A stretch of 64,000 nt of DNA from Rapana venosa (lineage: Eukaryota > Mollusca > Gastropoda > Neogastropoda > Muricidae). Under the pieces are notes generated by a model. That model was not told the origin of the DNA, ran no database searches, and saw nothing but the letters and a program-made list of their open reading frames with translations. Below are positions 12,520 to 23,400 of the stretch, piece after piece. The stretch's first letter is position 1; the number at the start of each line of letters is the position of its first letter. Made by a program: the position numbers and the translations under genes. The DNA is taken from contig CM054145.1 in the NCBI GenBank assembly GCA_028751875.1, positions 41,362,616-41,426,615 of the forward strand, in the 5' to 3' direction.

Positions 12520-12965
12520 GAACACACACTGACACACACACACACATTACTCTCATACAACTCGGTAATGTCCTTTCTTCTGCATCACTCCCCCTCCCCT
12601 CCACACACACACATTACTCTCATACAACCGAGTAATGTCCTTTCTTCTGCATCACTCCCCCTCCCCTCCACACACACACACATTACTCTCATACAACCGA
12701 GTAATGTCCTTTCTCCTGCAACACTCCCCCTCCCCTCCACACACACACATTACTCTCATACAACCGAGTAATGTCCTTTCTTCTCCACACACTCCCCTCC
12801 CCCTCCACACACACACATTACTCTCATACAACCGAGTAATGTCCTTTCTTCTCCAACACTCCCCTCCCCTCCACACACACACACATTACTCTCATACAAC
12901 CGAGTAATGTCCTTTCTTCTCAAACACTCCCCTCCACCCCCCTCCCTACACACACACACACATTC
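12520..12965. repeat. 67-69 bp minisatellite, 6 copies
   Basis: Each unit contains ATTACTCTCATACAACCGAG, then TAATGTCCTTTCTTCT, a C-rich stretch and a short CA run. Unit starts fall at about 12546, 12613, 12682, 12749, 12817 and 12885. Length differences come mostly from the CA run and the C-rich part. Confidence 0.9.
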
Positions 12966-13110
12966 TCTCTCTCTCCCTCTCCCAAAAGTCTTTCCATACT
13001 CGCCCACACATGCCTACCCATTCATACAAAACACGACACAAAATACCCCTCTCTCTCTCTCTCTTTCGCTTCCACACACTAAAGAAATGTCACAAAGTCA
13101 CACAGCATAC

Positions 13111-13216
13111 CCTCTGGTTTCCGAACATTGTGCTGTTGTTGAGCGCACGCAGGCCTTCAGCGCGTGTTCATGCGTTGTGAAATTGACGAAGGCGTAGCCC
13201 AGAGACTTGGCGCTAC
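13111..13216 (-). CDS. RBM28: RBM28-like exon, RRM4 C-terminal half
   Basis: Acceptor AATCAG/GTAGCG, donor CAGAGG/GTATGC or one base earlier. It encodes [20 protein letters not shown] and then, after one apparent missing C in [22 protein letters not shown]. The RNP1-like block is GYAFVNF. The exon upstream of it, expected to carry the middle of RRM4, was not found between 13217 and 15066. Confidence 0.8.
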
Positions 13217-16200
13217 CTGATTGGTTGGTCCTGGCCAGTCACGCATCACTCGGCACTGTTGATAATAATAATAACGTATGGAATTTATATAGCGCTGAAT
13301 CTTGTAAAGCACAAAATCAAAAGCGCTCAGATGACTTTAAAAAAAAATGTATGCGTGTGTATGTGGTTTTGTCAATTTTGTCATCTGTTCCTACTGGCAC
13401 ACAATGACATACTCTTTCGAACAGCGGAACAGGATTTAACGTGTGCGCAAAATGTTCTGTGTGCGTTCGCACACGGGGCCTCGGTTTATAGTCTCATCCG
13501 AAGGACTTTCTTGTTGCAGGATCAGTCAATGAAAAGTGAAACACTACGGCTTAAGATCTAGGAGAGCCACAGAATCACAAACGTTTTTGTTGTCTCACAT
13601 GGGACAGTAATAGCCTTGTGGTTAGAGTGATGTATTGTGATCTGCTGACCCGAGTTCGAATCTTGTTCAAGAGGAGTTTTTCCTCTGGAGTTAACATCAG
13701 TGCCGACTCCACTCTCCCCAAAGTTCTTCGGATGAGACTATGAACCGAGGTCCCTTGTGCGAATGCACACAGAACATCTTGCGCACATGTTAAAACCCGT
13801 TCCGCTTTTTGGAAGAGTAGGCCAATGTGTGCCGGTGGGAACGGATGACAAAATTGACAAAAACTGCATACACATGGGACTGCATGAAAAAAAGCATATG
13901 ACTGCTTATTCCATTATCATTAAATAAAAGATATAAATAAATAACAAGGTTTTGTAACATGTCATGTTCTACCAAGCATGCTGCTGTAAATTAGTAACGT
14001 GTACGGTGTTTTTTGTCATACTGTGATTATGATATCATATTAAATGAAAGGTTCCACACTGTACTGTGTTTATATATACTCTATTCATTTTGAGCTACAT
14101 TACATTACACTGTCAAGATGGAGGCTGGCCAGGATGGTTCAAACATTTTGCCTGTCAACAAGTATACCACTGAGGTTGTGGGTTTCATTTCCAGCCTCGC
14201 CCTTTCTTCCCAGTTTGACCCCCAAATCAAACTGAATGTCAAAGTCCTTCCGATGAGACTATAAATATACCAAGGCCCTGTGGTGCCAACATTCCAAAAC
14301 ATCTTGCGCACACATTGAAAACCTGTTACACCATCAAGAGTTGGCCATTTTGTGCCATAGGAACGGATGACAATTAAAACAATCCCAAAACTGTAGGCAC
14401 ACAGGTGTTGTGTTTAGACACCATCCACGAAGTTGGAAAACAGCTACCTAAACAGGGGAGTGGGGGGGGGGGGGGGGGGCGGGGGATGGATGGTCACATA
14501 TGCAAAAATCTCACCATTGGCGAACCTCAGAGCTCAAGCCAAGGGGAAAAAAAAAAAAGCAAAGTACTGTGCTGTACCGAGTTCTATACTGTATTCATTT
14601 GCACTAAATCAGGTGACAAGTGTACAATACTATTCTGAATGTGCATGTTACTGGCCTTCAGCCCCTGGCCTTTATCACAGCTCTTGATCAAACCATCGAC
14701 GCTGGGGCAACAGCAAAGTGAGGGCTGTATGCCCGGGTGGTTTTCCCTCCCATGGAAGTCCACTTTACAGCTTAGCCCTTTAGTGATCGACTATGACTCT
14801 CTGACGAGGAGGCTTGACTTGCACAGTCCTTATGTGCTGCAGCCCTGGGGGCTGGTTGGCCTTTGGAGAACATCTCCAACGCTGACTGTCCTTGTGCCTA
14901 CCTAGCCTAGAGTGGAGATATTCTGTGGGCAAGGCATCTCCACTATAATCACATTTCTGCCCAATTTCCAAAACAGCAGAGGGCAGCTGCTGTTTTGGGC
15001 GTCATTGTCGAACATGATGACCAAACATATAATATAACTGGAAGTCAGACATCGGTAACCCTTCACCTCTGTGATTTCATGGTGGAGTCAGCCACAGCCT
15101 GATGCAGCACTTTCCTCATTCCTTCTCATCCACTTTGGGCAGCAAGTTGTGAATACACAGCCGCGTGGACGACACAAAGATGTTGAGGTTCTTCAACTTC
15201 TCTCGCTTCATCAGTTCAACCTGAAATGAAAACAACAATTACCAAAAGGTTTGTGTTTTTTAAAAACTCTTGGTAAAACACACACACACAAAATTAAAAA
15301 CACTCTATAGCTTAAACAAAAAAATTTAAACATCAACTTCAGTGACATGAGGAAGAGAAATGACACTGTGGCATAACATTCAAATAATAACCTAGTAACG
15401 GTTCTTTCTTCTAAAACAACCAAAGACACATAACTATAAGCAGACGCTGTCTACCACTTACCACACAATTTAACAATAAATGTACCAAAAATACCTAGCT
15501 GAAAAAAAAAGAAGCCACTGCCCCCCTCACCCCCACAAAAAAAGTTTACAAACATACTTATCACATCTGACACAGTCCCACCCAACCTTCCCCTCACTGT
15601 ACCTCTATTCATATGGAGGAAGTTGTCGGCCACCATGCAATGAATGATTGATCATAGCTATATCCAGTGGAAGATGGACATCTGATATGGATTCTACAAA
15701 GGGCATGAAAGCCTTTACTTCTGCCAAGTTTCTCTTTTTCTTTGCCTGACAGAGCAAGGCAGTAAGTGGCCATGCCTGCCAACTGTCTGATACAAGTACA
15801 TTATAAAGGTGGGTCATGGATTCTGGAAAACATTTTTCTTATTTTCATAGCAGTTGGTGAGTTCAATTTTCCGATATCAGAAGAATGGTGTACCTACAGT
15901 GTGAAGTGACATTGGAAAATGTAGCCTGAGCACATGCCTGAGAAGGTGGAAGATGAGGATGGGTATTTTGTAGTCAATGTATGAAATCACAGGTGACGAG
16001 CTGTGGTATACAGTGTGTGAAGGAGGCTGCCAACTTAACTTGCCTTCATTCTTTTCTTCGTGTCATTTCGTAGTCAATGTGTGAAATGACTGGTGACTAC
16101 TTGTGGTAACACGTTGTGTGTGAAGAAGAATGTGACCTTACCTTCATTCTTTTCTTCATATCTTCCTCAGACACTCCGCTGCAGCCTGTGTTCCAGCGCG

Positions 16201-19200
16201 TATCACTGTCCACAGTCAATTCACATCAACATTGATCAGCATTCATAAACTACCAAAAGTGGTCACAATACACTATCACAGCTAATTATTCAAATATACT
16301 CCTAATAATCAATGACATCTTGATTAAAATCTCAAGTCAAAAATCTTCTTGTACATAAGAATTGAGGAAAATAATGTTGAATAATATTTCATGGTTTCTT
16401 AGTTTTAAAAAGACAATTTCAAAACCTAAAATGGGAAGTCTTTATTCAGCACTATGAATAGGTAATAGGGACGGGATAGCTCAGTGTCGGAGCACTCGAT
16501 TTCCCCAGCTAAGGTTAAGCACATCGAGCGTGGTTACCACTTGGATGGGTGACCGTTTGCACGCCTTCGCTTCAGTACAGTTCCCCCAGTTCACCCAGCT
16601 GTAAATGGGTACCTGCCCTCTTTAGGGTCAGGGAAGGTAAAGCAGCGAGGGAGAGGAGATGGGCACCGCCCTCAATATGCTGGCCCCTTGAGAAGTTAAG
16701 GTTTCTGATGCCTCACTCCCCTCTATGACCACATAGGTTATAGGACACCTTTACCTTTTAGATAGGTAGTGCAGTCAAAGAATTTGACAAACCAACAGAT
16801 TTTGTTTCACAATTCCATTCTCACTGTGTGTCTCAGTGACGATGCACACTGGGCATGATCACCTTTCTATAACTCACTTCATGCTAGTATGGATAACAAG
16901 GTCCACCGCATGTATTTTACACATTAAGATGATCAAGATCTGCACAGGTCTGCACAAACCCAACCTGGGAAACACACACACAAAAATCCAAACCCTTAAT
17001 TCACATGGTACCACCATGATCAAAACCTTGACTTCAAGAACAATAAGGTTTATTTACCAGATGCAGAAATCATTCTGCTTCTATATTTTTGTTACAAGAC
17101 TTTAAAATAAGCCATCAACCAAGTCACAATACAACACTAAACTAAATGCACACCAAAAGCACGCTGCTCTGCAGCATGACTGATAATGAACATAACAAAT
17201 GCAACAAAACACAAAATCCACAAGACAATGCAAAAACACAGTATCCTATCTTACACCTTTCCTGAGCTAAGACGTAGTAGCGGTTATCATAGCATGACAT
17301 GATATTCAACACAACAGCGCAATGAAATCCAACGTATGAAAAACACATTTTTAAAACAAAACATCACATCTTACATCCTTCTCGAGCCAAGAAGAGGTTA
17401 CGGTTGTCTTTCTGCTCTTTCACATTAGCGGTCTTTTGTTTCTGGGCTTCTGTCCGACTGATGGCCGGCACCACCAGCAGTTGTCTCCCTTGGACAACAA
17501 GCCCTCCATCCTGCACAGTGTTGACAATGACACCAAATAAAAGCGACTCATCTTAGGTCCATCACAATAGCAGTAGGAAAGCGAACATTCCCAATTCAGT
17601 ACTCTTTTTAGCCTAGGGATGGGATTTGATCAATTCGTTGTGCAATGGAAAAAAACCTGAAAATCTTATCTCAAAAAGAGAAGGAAAAATATTTAGAATG
17701 TGTATGGATTTTGATTTTTTTTTTTTGGTAACAAGGTTTTTGTTTGGGAAAGGGGTGGAGAGATATTTTTGTTGTTGTTTTGGGGTTTTTTTGACTTGCC
17801 GGTAATATTCCCAAAGCCAGGTTGCGGATACCTTCATTGTGGGCAAACATGGTCATGCAAAATCTCACCAATGGTGAACCTTGGAGCTCCAGCCAAGGAA
17901 TGGGCCTGGTTATTTTTTTTTTTAATTCTTTAATTTCGAGATAATGGAATAAGCAGTCAAGTGCTTTTTTCATCCAGTCCCCTGTGTAAGCAGTTTTGTA
18001 AATTTGTCATCCGTTCCCACTGCACACAATGGCCTACTCTTCCGAACTGCAGAAGGGGTTTTTTAACATGTGCGCATGATGTTTTGCATGCATTTGCACA
18101 CGGGACATCAGTTTATAGTCTCATCAAAGGACTTTGGGGGAGAGTGTAGTTAAAAAGGCTTAGAGATAAGAGTCATAACCATAACGCACTGCAAAGAATT
18201 GCATTTTCCTTGGGACTGAATCGGGAGAGTATGAAACAGCTGAACAGAAACTGTGTCTATAACTTTGCGCAATGAAAACAAGAGGAGATTTGTTCTGCAG
18301 CACTGGATCTATAAATTGCACAATGATAAACAGAGGAAAATTTGTTCTGCAGCACTGGATCTATAAAATGCGCAATGATAAACAAGAGGTGATTTGTTCT
18401 GCAGCACTGGATCTATAAAATGCGCAATGATAAAACAAACAAGAGGTGATTTGTTCTGCAGCACTGGATCTATAAATTGCGCAATGATAAAACAAACAAG
18501 AGGTGATTTGTTCTGCAGCACTGGGTCTATAAATTGCACAATGATAAACAAGAGGTGATTTGTTCTGCAGCACTGGATCTATAAATTGTGCAATGATAAA
18601 CAAGAGGTGATTTGTTCTGCAGCACTGGATCTATAAATTGTGCAATGATAAAAAAACACACAAAAGGTGTAATGTTCTGCAGCACTGGGACTATAAATTG
18701 TGCAATGATAAAAAAACACACAAAAGGTGTAATGTTCTGCAGCACTGGATCTATAAATTGCGCAATGATAAAACAAGAGGTGATTTGTTCTGCAGCACTG
18801 GATCTATAAATTGCGCAATGATAAAACAAACAAAAGGTGTAATGTTCTGCAGCACTGGGTCTATAAATTGCGCAATGATAAACAAACAAAAGGTGATTTC
18901 TTCTGCAGCACTGGGTCTATAAATTGCGTACTGATAAAACAAACAAGAGGTGATTTGTTCTGCAGCACTGGATCTATAAATTGCGCAATGATAAAACAAA
19001 CAAGAGGTGATTTGTTCTGCAGCACTGGGTCTATAAATTGCGCAATGATAAAACAAACAAGAGGTGATTTGTTCTGCAGCACACTCACGTTATCAGACTG
19101 GGCCTTGGCCAGGCATTCCTCTGCCGACTCCTTCTGTGCAAACTGCACGAATGCCGTACCTGACAAACACATAATAACACAATCAATCAATCTACACAAC

Positions 19201-19862
19201 AGCTGATATCAAATTCAAAACAAACTTTTAAAAAAAGCACCAACCCCCAAATCAAAAAAGGTGTTAATATTTCAACTTAATTTGTTTGTTTGGCTTATTT
19301 TCAAAGTCTAACGTTCTGTTTGGAGTATGTGGTGTGAAATGAAACAGATGATAGCTATTGAAAATGTTAGGTGAATAGCTTGATCAGATCAAAAGTTATT
19401 GACAATTTAATGGCAGCCAGGGTGTTTTTACAACCATAGTCATCAGGGAAAGTTAAATGCATAAAATGACACTGCACATTTTAACACAAAGCATCTACAA
19501 TATTTGCAGTTGTTTTCAAATGTCTTTTAATAAAAGGAAGATCAAATCATATATTAATTTTTTTTATTTCATGAGCTGAGTGAAGTTTTGAGCACAGCTC
19601 AATAACAAGTTGCCAATAAAAGAGTTTTGCATCTTATAAGAACGAATCACTATCAGCATTATCATCATCATTATCACTATTATTATCCTCATCATCATTA
19701 TGATGACTATTATAATTCATTATCACAGGAAAAAGCAGGACACAGCAAGGCTGACCTCTGGCTGTCCGTCATCTTATCCGTCACCAGGCGCACGTAGACC
19801 AGGTCTCCAAATCTTCAAACACCTCCTCCAGCTCCTCTTCCTCTATCACAAATGGAACATTC
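13111..19862 (-). CDS. RBM28: RBM28-like gene, six exons covering RRM3 to RRM4 (partial)
   Basis: Minus-strand gene for a nucleolar RNA-binding protein needed for large ribosomal subunit assembly (yeast Nop4 is the counterpart). Exons in order: 19862-19756, 19159-19089, 17510-17375, 16205-16142, 15220-15067, 13216-13111. They give RRM3 ([45 protein letters not shown]), the RRM3 tail ([27 protein letters not shown]) and RRM4 ([36 protein letters not shown]). These match my recollection of vertebrate RBM28 in order and spacing. Four exons each need one inserted base to stay in frame, mostly in homopolymers, which looks like consensus error rather than a pseudogene. The middle of RRM4, the N-terminal RRMs and the C-terminus were not located. 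Confidence 0.85.
13261..13345 (-). mobile_element. LINE 3'-end fragment with (TTA)n tail
   Basis: Reads on the minus strand as an AGCGCTATATAAATTCCATA terminus followed by a short TTA run; same terminus as at 58556 and 6505. Confidence 0.6.
13350..13515 (-). mobile_element. Family A SINE, 5'-truncated
   Basis: Contains the reverse complement of the family body (CACACGGGGCCTCGGTTTAT, AGTCTCATCCGAAGGAC) without the tRNA head. Confidence 0.75.
13601..13945 (+). mobile_element. Family A SINE, near full length but diverged
   Basis: tRNA-like head TAATAGCCTTGTGGTTAGAG with box B GAGTTCGAATC, then the shared body (GGATGAGACTATGAACCGAG) and a tail of AAATAAAAGATATAAATAAA. Confidence 0.8.
14115..14400 (+). 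mobile_element. Diverged tRNA-SINE (body shared with family A)
   Basis: Head GGCTGGCCAGGATGGTTCAA with a weak box B, then CCTTCCGATGAGACTATAAA and GGCCATTTTGTGCCATAGGA. It is older or a separate subfamily. A copy of the two-block dispersed repeat follows at 14425. Confidence 0.55.
14425..14549 (+). repeat. Two-block dispersed repeat with internal poly-G
   Basis: Left block CGAAGTTGGAAAACAGCTAC, then a G-run, then right block GCAAAAATCTCACCATTGGC and AGAGCTCAAGCCAAGG. The same two blocks recur elsewhere with a different simple repeat between them. Confidence 0.65.
15067..15220 (-). CDS. RBM28: RBM28-like exon, RRM4 N-terminal half
   Basis: Acceptor TTTCATTTCAG/GTTGAA, donor ACAGAG/GTGAAG. 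It encodes [34 protein letters not shown], then in the shifted frame [18 protein letters not shown]. One base appears missing just before TGAGG; without it the exon stops at VDEKE. RNP2 is LCIHNL. Confidence 0.85.
15967..16160. repeat. 98-100 bp tandem duplication including an RBM28 splice donor
   Basis: Copy at 15967-16062 and copy at 16064-16160 both contain TAGTCAATGT, GTGAAATGAC or its variant, and CCTTCATTCTTTTCTTC. On the minus strand the second holds the true exon end and donor AAG/GTAAGG; the other holds AAG/GCAAGT. Confidence 0.75.
16142..16205 (-). CDS. RBM28: RBM28-like exon, linker between RRM3 and RRM4
   Basis: Acceptor GTGGACAG/TGATAC, donor ATGAAG/GTAAGG. It encodes (L)IRAGTQAA and, after an apparent one-base loss, [12 protein letters not shown]. 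This mirrors the [13 protein letters not shown] block I recall for vertebrate RBM28. The first codon is completed by the T left over from the preceding exon. Confidence 0.85.
16465..16765 (+). mobile_element. SINE with tRNA-like box A and 5S rRNA-like internal segment
   Basis: Head GGGATAGCTCAGTGTCGGAG looks like a tRNA box A. It runs into TTAAGCACATCGAGCGTGGT and ACTTGGATGGGTGACCG, which closely follow the internal control region of 5S rRNA. A conserved body (GGTACCTGCCCTCTTTAGGG, GGAAGGTAAAGCAGCGAGGG, TGGGCACCGCCCTCAATATG) follows. Copies of the family lie at 26395 and 61830 in the opposite orientation. Confidence 0.75.
17375..17510 (-). CDS. RBM28: RBM28-like exon, end of RRM3
   Basis: Acceptor ACTGTGCAG/GATGGA, donor AAGGAT/GTAAGA. 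It encodes [36 protein letters not shown] and RNLFLAREG in one open frame of 45 codons plus one base. GGL.(L/V).GR.L.V closes the RRM fold. No frameshift in this exon. Confidence 0.9.
17840..17900 (+). repeat. Right block of the two-block dispersed repeat
   Basis: AAATCTCACCAATGGTGAAC and TTGGAGCTCCAGCCAAGG, matching the copies at 42300, 54890 and 62405. Confidence 0.6.
17923..18151 (-). mobile_element. Family A SINE, tRNA head missing
   Basis: Reverse complement of the shared body and tail: TTTCGAGATAATGGAATAAG, TTTGTAAATTTGTCATCCGT, AGTTTATAGTCTCATCAAAG. Confidence 0.8.
18245..19079. repeat. 52-60 bp minisatellite, about 15 copies
   Basis: Each unit carries TTTGTTCTGCAGCACTGGAT, CTATAAATTGCGCAATGATA and a short linker. 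Unit lengths step between 52, 53, 56, 57 and 60 bp through gain or loss of AAACA-type linkers. The array stops about 10 bp from an RBM28 splice donor. Confidence 0.95.
19089..19159 (-). CDS. RBM28: RBM28-like exon, RRM3 RNP1 half
   Basis: Acceptor TTTGTCAG/GTACGG, donor GATAAC/GTGAGT. It encodes [20 protein letters not shown] then QSDN; RNP1 is TAFVQF. The entry phase does not fit the preceding exon exactly, so one or two G residues may be missing at the acceptor. Confidence 0.85.
19756..19862 (-). CDS. RBM28: RBM28-like exon, RRM3 RNP2 half
   Basis: Acceptor GTGCATCAG/GAATGT preceded by a TG-rich tract instead of a pyrimidine tract; donor CCAGAG/GTCAGC. It encodes (R)[17 protein letters not shown] and then, after an apparent lost T in [26 protein letters not shown]. 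As written, the uncorrected frame stops within the exon. Confidence 0.85.
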
Positions 19863-20289
19863 CTGATGCACACAACACACACACCGCACACGCACACACA
19901 CAAACATTATATATTGCTTTCACATACACACAGAATATACTTGTGTGTGTGTGCATGCGAGCGTGTGTGCGTGCATGTGTGTGAGTGACTTTTTGCATGC
20001 ACGTGTGTGTTCATGCATGCATGCATGTGTATACATGTCAGTGTATGCGATGTTCATATGTGTCTATGTGCATGTACAGGTGTATCAGTCTTTTCTCTTT
20101 TTTTTTCTGACCCATACGCTGCGACACTGAATGTGACAAAACTCTAACTAGGTATGTATACTCATGCTATCCCAACCATCAGCCACACCTACTCTTCTCT
20201 TCCATCAAAGACAGACGGGCTTGTTTAACATGTGTGTGCAAAATGTTTGCACGAGTTTGCCTCCACTTGCTCAGCAGCACAAGGCAAAG

Positions 20290-20490
20290 AGAACGAGGAG
20301 AAGACTGCAGCCCAGGCAGACAGACCAGCATCAGACTTTTATCTGCGCCCTCTGCCATAGGGATTACTGTCATTCCCGTGTCGGACTGGGGAGCCACACC
20401 CGACGCTGTACCCGAGTTAAACACCTAGAGCACAACTCCATAGTCTTCCGAGACTGGAAGCTGCCTGTCACCCTCAGTTCATAATCTCAT
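20290..20490 (+). mobile_element. LINE 3'-end fragment with C2H2 zinc-finger-like motif
   Basis: The open frame reads FICALCHRDYCHSRVGLGSH then TRRCTR. This resembles the Cys2-His-Cys finger found at the C-terminus of some invertebrate non-LTR retrotransposon ORFs. No reverse transcriptase domain precedes it, so it is a 5'-truncated piece at best. Confidence 0.5.
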
Positions 20491-20499
20491 TCCATGGAC

Positions 20500-23400
20500 T
20501 TGCAAGAGCACTGAGCCTGAACCCGTGTTAACTCAACAACAAACAAAAAACCAAATCAAAATTCCTTCAATCACATGGGTAAATGGCGATTCTCAACCGT
20601 TTCCCCAAGCTTTAGCTGGGATCGCAAGGTCATCCCTACTGCTGGATTTTTTTGCTGCCTTATCTTCAGTGACATTCCCATCCTGTTTCCCACACAGTTT
20701 ATCTTGTTTTCCGCCCCAGCCCGTACCCAGTTTGTTTTCGTGTCCTTTGGGTCAGGCCCCAAGGGGGCCCCAGCCAGCGGGGGCCTTGCATGGTGGGTCG
20801 CTGGAAATGGTGTGGGCCTGGTCTGAGCAAAACAACGCAGGACACCACCTGCTATGCCCCCTTTGATGAAAATAACGCTCAAAACATGGAGTGACAGGTG
20901 AGATGCCTGCCTGGGTTGGCCCCCCCCACTGTATGGTCTTCTTTTTTTTTTTCCTCCGGGGTCACTGGGCACCACCCCAAAAAGATCGTTCACCAAATAT
21001 AACTCCAGGTTAAAAGCATACACTCCCCCCTCTCCCTTTTCCCGTACACAAAATCACTACAGACAGCATGGCTGGATTTTGTTTGCAGATACTGAAAAAG
21101 AGCTTCTCCCTTCTCCCACCCCCGGGCCTTCCCACCTTCATCTTCTCTGAAACCCCATACATTTATTTTTGAAGTGTACTTCTGGGCCATCTTGCCGATA
21201 TGGATGAATTTTTATTCCTTTGTTTAAAGAAGTTGCGTAAAAAAAAAAAACATTACTGCCCTACACTTAACTCATGTGTCTGCCTTTTTGATTATGTCTT
21301 GCCAAACCAAACCTTTTTTCTTGCCCTGCCCCATAACTCGTAAAGGGCTGTGGGAAACAGCCCACCTTTTAAAAGTAGGGCCCTGGTGGTTGACCTGGGG
21401 AGCACCCTTTAAAGGGTTTCCAGACTGCAGCTAGGCACATTCCCGTCACCATCAGGGCCCTTTACAGGGCCTTTCTTTCAGGAGAGACAGAGGGGTTTAA
21501 CCCGTGTGCAAGATTTATGCATGCCCTTCAAAACAGGACCTTTCCCCAAAAGTCAGAATGCAGCTGCCTAAATGGAAAAAGGGGGGGGGGGGGGGGGGAG
21601 GGCAGTCCCACATCAAAAAAAAAAAAAAAATGGAGCTCTACCAAAGAAAAAATACCCCCCCCCCCCCCCCAAAAAAAACAAAAAACCCCAGGATTTCAGT
21701 TCACACTTTCATCTGAGAGACAGAGAACAGTGTCAAATGAACTCAACCCAGCCTGGCAAAAATCCCTCCGGGGGCCCTCACCCCAAAACAAAAGCCTTCA
21801 TCCCCCCCCATCTTCTGTAGGTCAAAACCCCCAGGGAAATTTTCCCACCTGGTTCTTTTCCTACAACAAAAAAACCCTTTTCATGAAAAACAAACCCCCA
21901 AAATTTTTTAAAAAACTTTTGCTTGTGAGAAACTGAGACAGTTTATAACCATTTCAAGCAACTTTTTCCCTTTAATAACTAAAAAGTGCGTCAAGATTTT
22001 CTAAAACGCAAAAAGTGAATTTTAGACGGCACAACACATTTTTTGTGTGGGCAAAAAAAAACCCTCACTGTTTTGGCGCCCGATAAAAAAAGCATGGGAT
22101 CATTACTCTGAATGGAAAATACGAAATGCTGAGTCTTCTCTAAAATGGCAATACAGAAATAGTGAGATTACCTGAAAGGCAATACAGAAATGCGGGGGAT
22201 CTTATTCTCAAATGGCAAAAATGATCATCATATACCGTACACTTCTCTAAAAAAAAGACATACAGCACAGAGTGTTGGCTAAACACAGCAAGAGGAATCA
22301 CAACTTTTTAAAAATCAGCCCAGACATAAAAAGCACTTATGATGGATAAACATACTCACAAACAAAACTACACAATAACTGAAAACAGTTGTATATGTGT
22401 ACATGACTACACATACACAACTAGCACAAAACAAAAATCATCACACAAAAATTTTTTTCAAAACCAAAAAACCCAAAAAAAAACCCCTTTGATTTAACCA
22501 TTGCCTCCCACCTCTTTTTGGTTTTGGCCTTTCCCTCCCCTCATTTCTTTTTCATCATCATCATATCTTTCATCATATCCTCTTATTGATTTTTGGGAAA
22601 TCTGTAACCACAACTAAAATACATTTTATCCCTAAAAATCAGAAACAATGAGTCAATTTCAAAAATGTGAAAGACTTTTAACCATACAACAAAAACAAAA
22701 CAAAAAGATCGAAACAATTTTGAATCATACTTGTGTAATGTGATAGCCCGTACAACGAATCAGCTGTTCCCCTATTTGATAAAAAATAAAATCAGTGATA
22801 TTATGAAACCTTAAACTTGTTCGAGTGATTACAGAAGGGAATGCGATGACCAGGGGCTGCGAGTAATCTTTCCGGGGGGGGAAAAGGTCCAGGCCTTTTC
22901 CTTTTCTGTCTGGCCAGGCCAAAAAACACGACAAATGTGAAAGGCAAAAAAAAGGAGAAAAAAAAGAAAGAGAATAAAAAAATTCGAAAGAAGAAGAGAG
23001 GAAAGGGGGGGGGGGGAAGAAGAGAGGAGTGTGTGTCACGAAGTGACAGGAGACAGGAGACAGAGAGAGAGAGAGAGGAAGGAAGAGAGAAGAGAGAAAG
23101 AGAGAGAGAGGGTGGTGATGGACAGATGAAAAGACGGGCAACAACGATGGCAGAAGACAGAAACAGAGAGAGAGAAGAGAGAGAGAGAGAAGGGGAGGAG
23201 GAGAGAGAAGTGTGTTTAAAAAAGAGCTTCACATGTCTTCAAACCTGTTCATCTTTCTCCTCTGTTTTTCCTTCTGACTGTTCAGAATTGCCCCATATCC
23301 ATAAACACTATCACTTAAAGCCTGCTACAACTGCAAACACCAGATAATAAAAATTTAAAAACAATAAAAAACGTGGGTATCATTTTTTTTGGGTTTTCTA

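Noticed and set aside
14640..14970. Possible missing RRM4 exon of RBM28
   Set aside because: The minus-strand frames here show no RRM motif and no matching splice phase.
18245..19079. Regular repeats that could be mistaken for a CRISPR array
   Set aside because: There are no unique spacers; units are tandem with small indels, and the host is a eukaryote.
20571..21023. 150-codon minus-strand ORF
   Set aside because: No motif, lies in noisy sequence, and overlaps another frame of similar length.
23225..23290. An acidic exon (NSEQSEGKTEEKDEQ) that might be the RBM28 linker
   Set aside because: Too short and low in complexity, no clear acceptor, and it lies in error-prone sequence beside a GA tract.
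22801..23347. Overlapping Ser/Leu-rich and Glu/Arg-rich ORFs
   Set aside because: Both are translations of a purine-rich GA tract in opposite directions.
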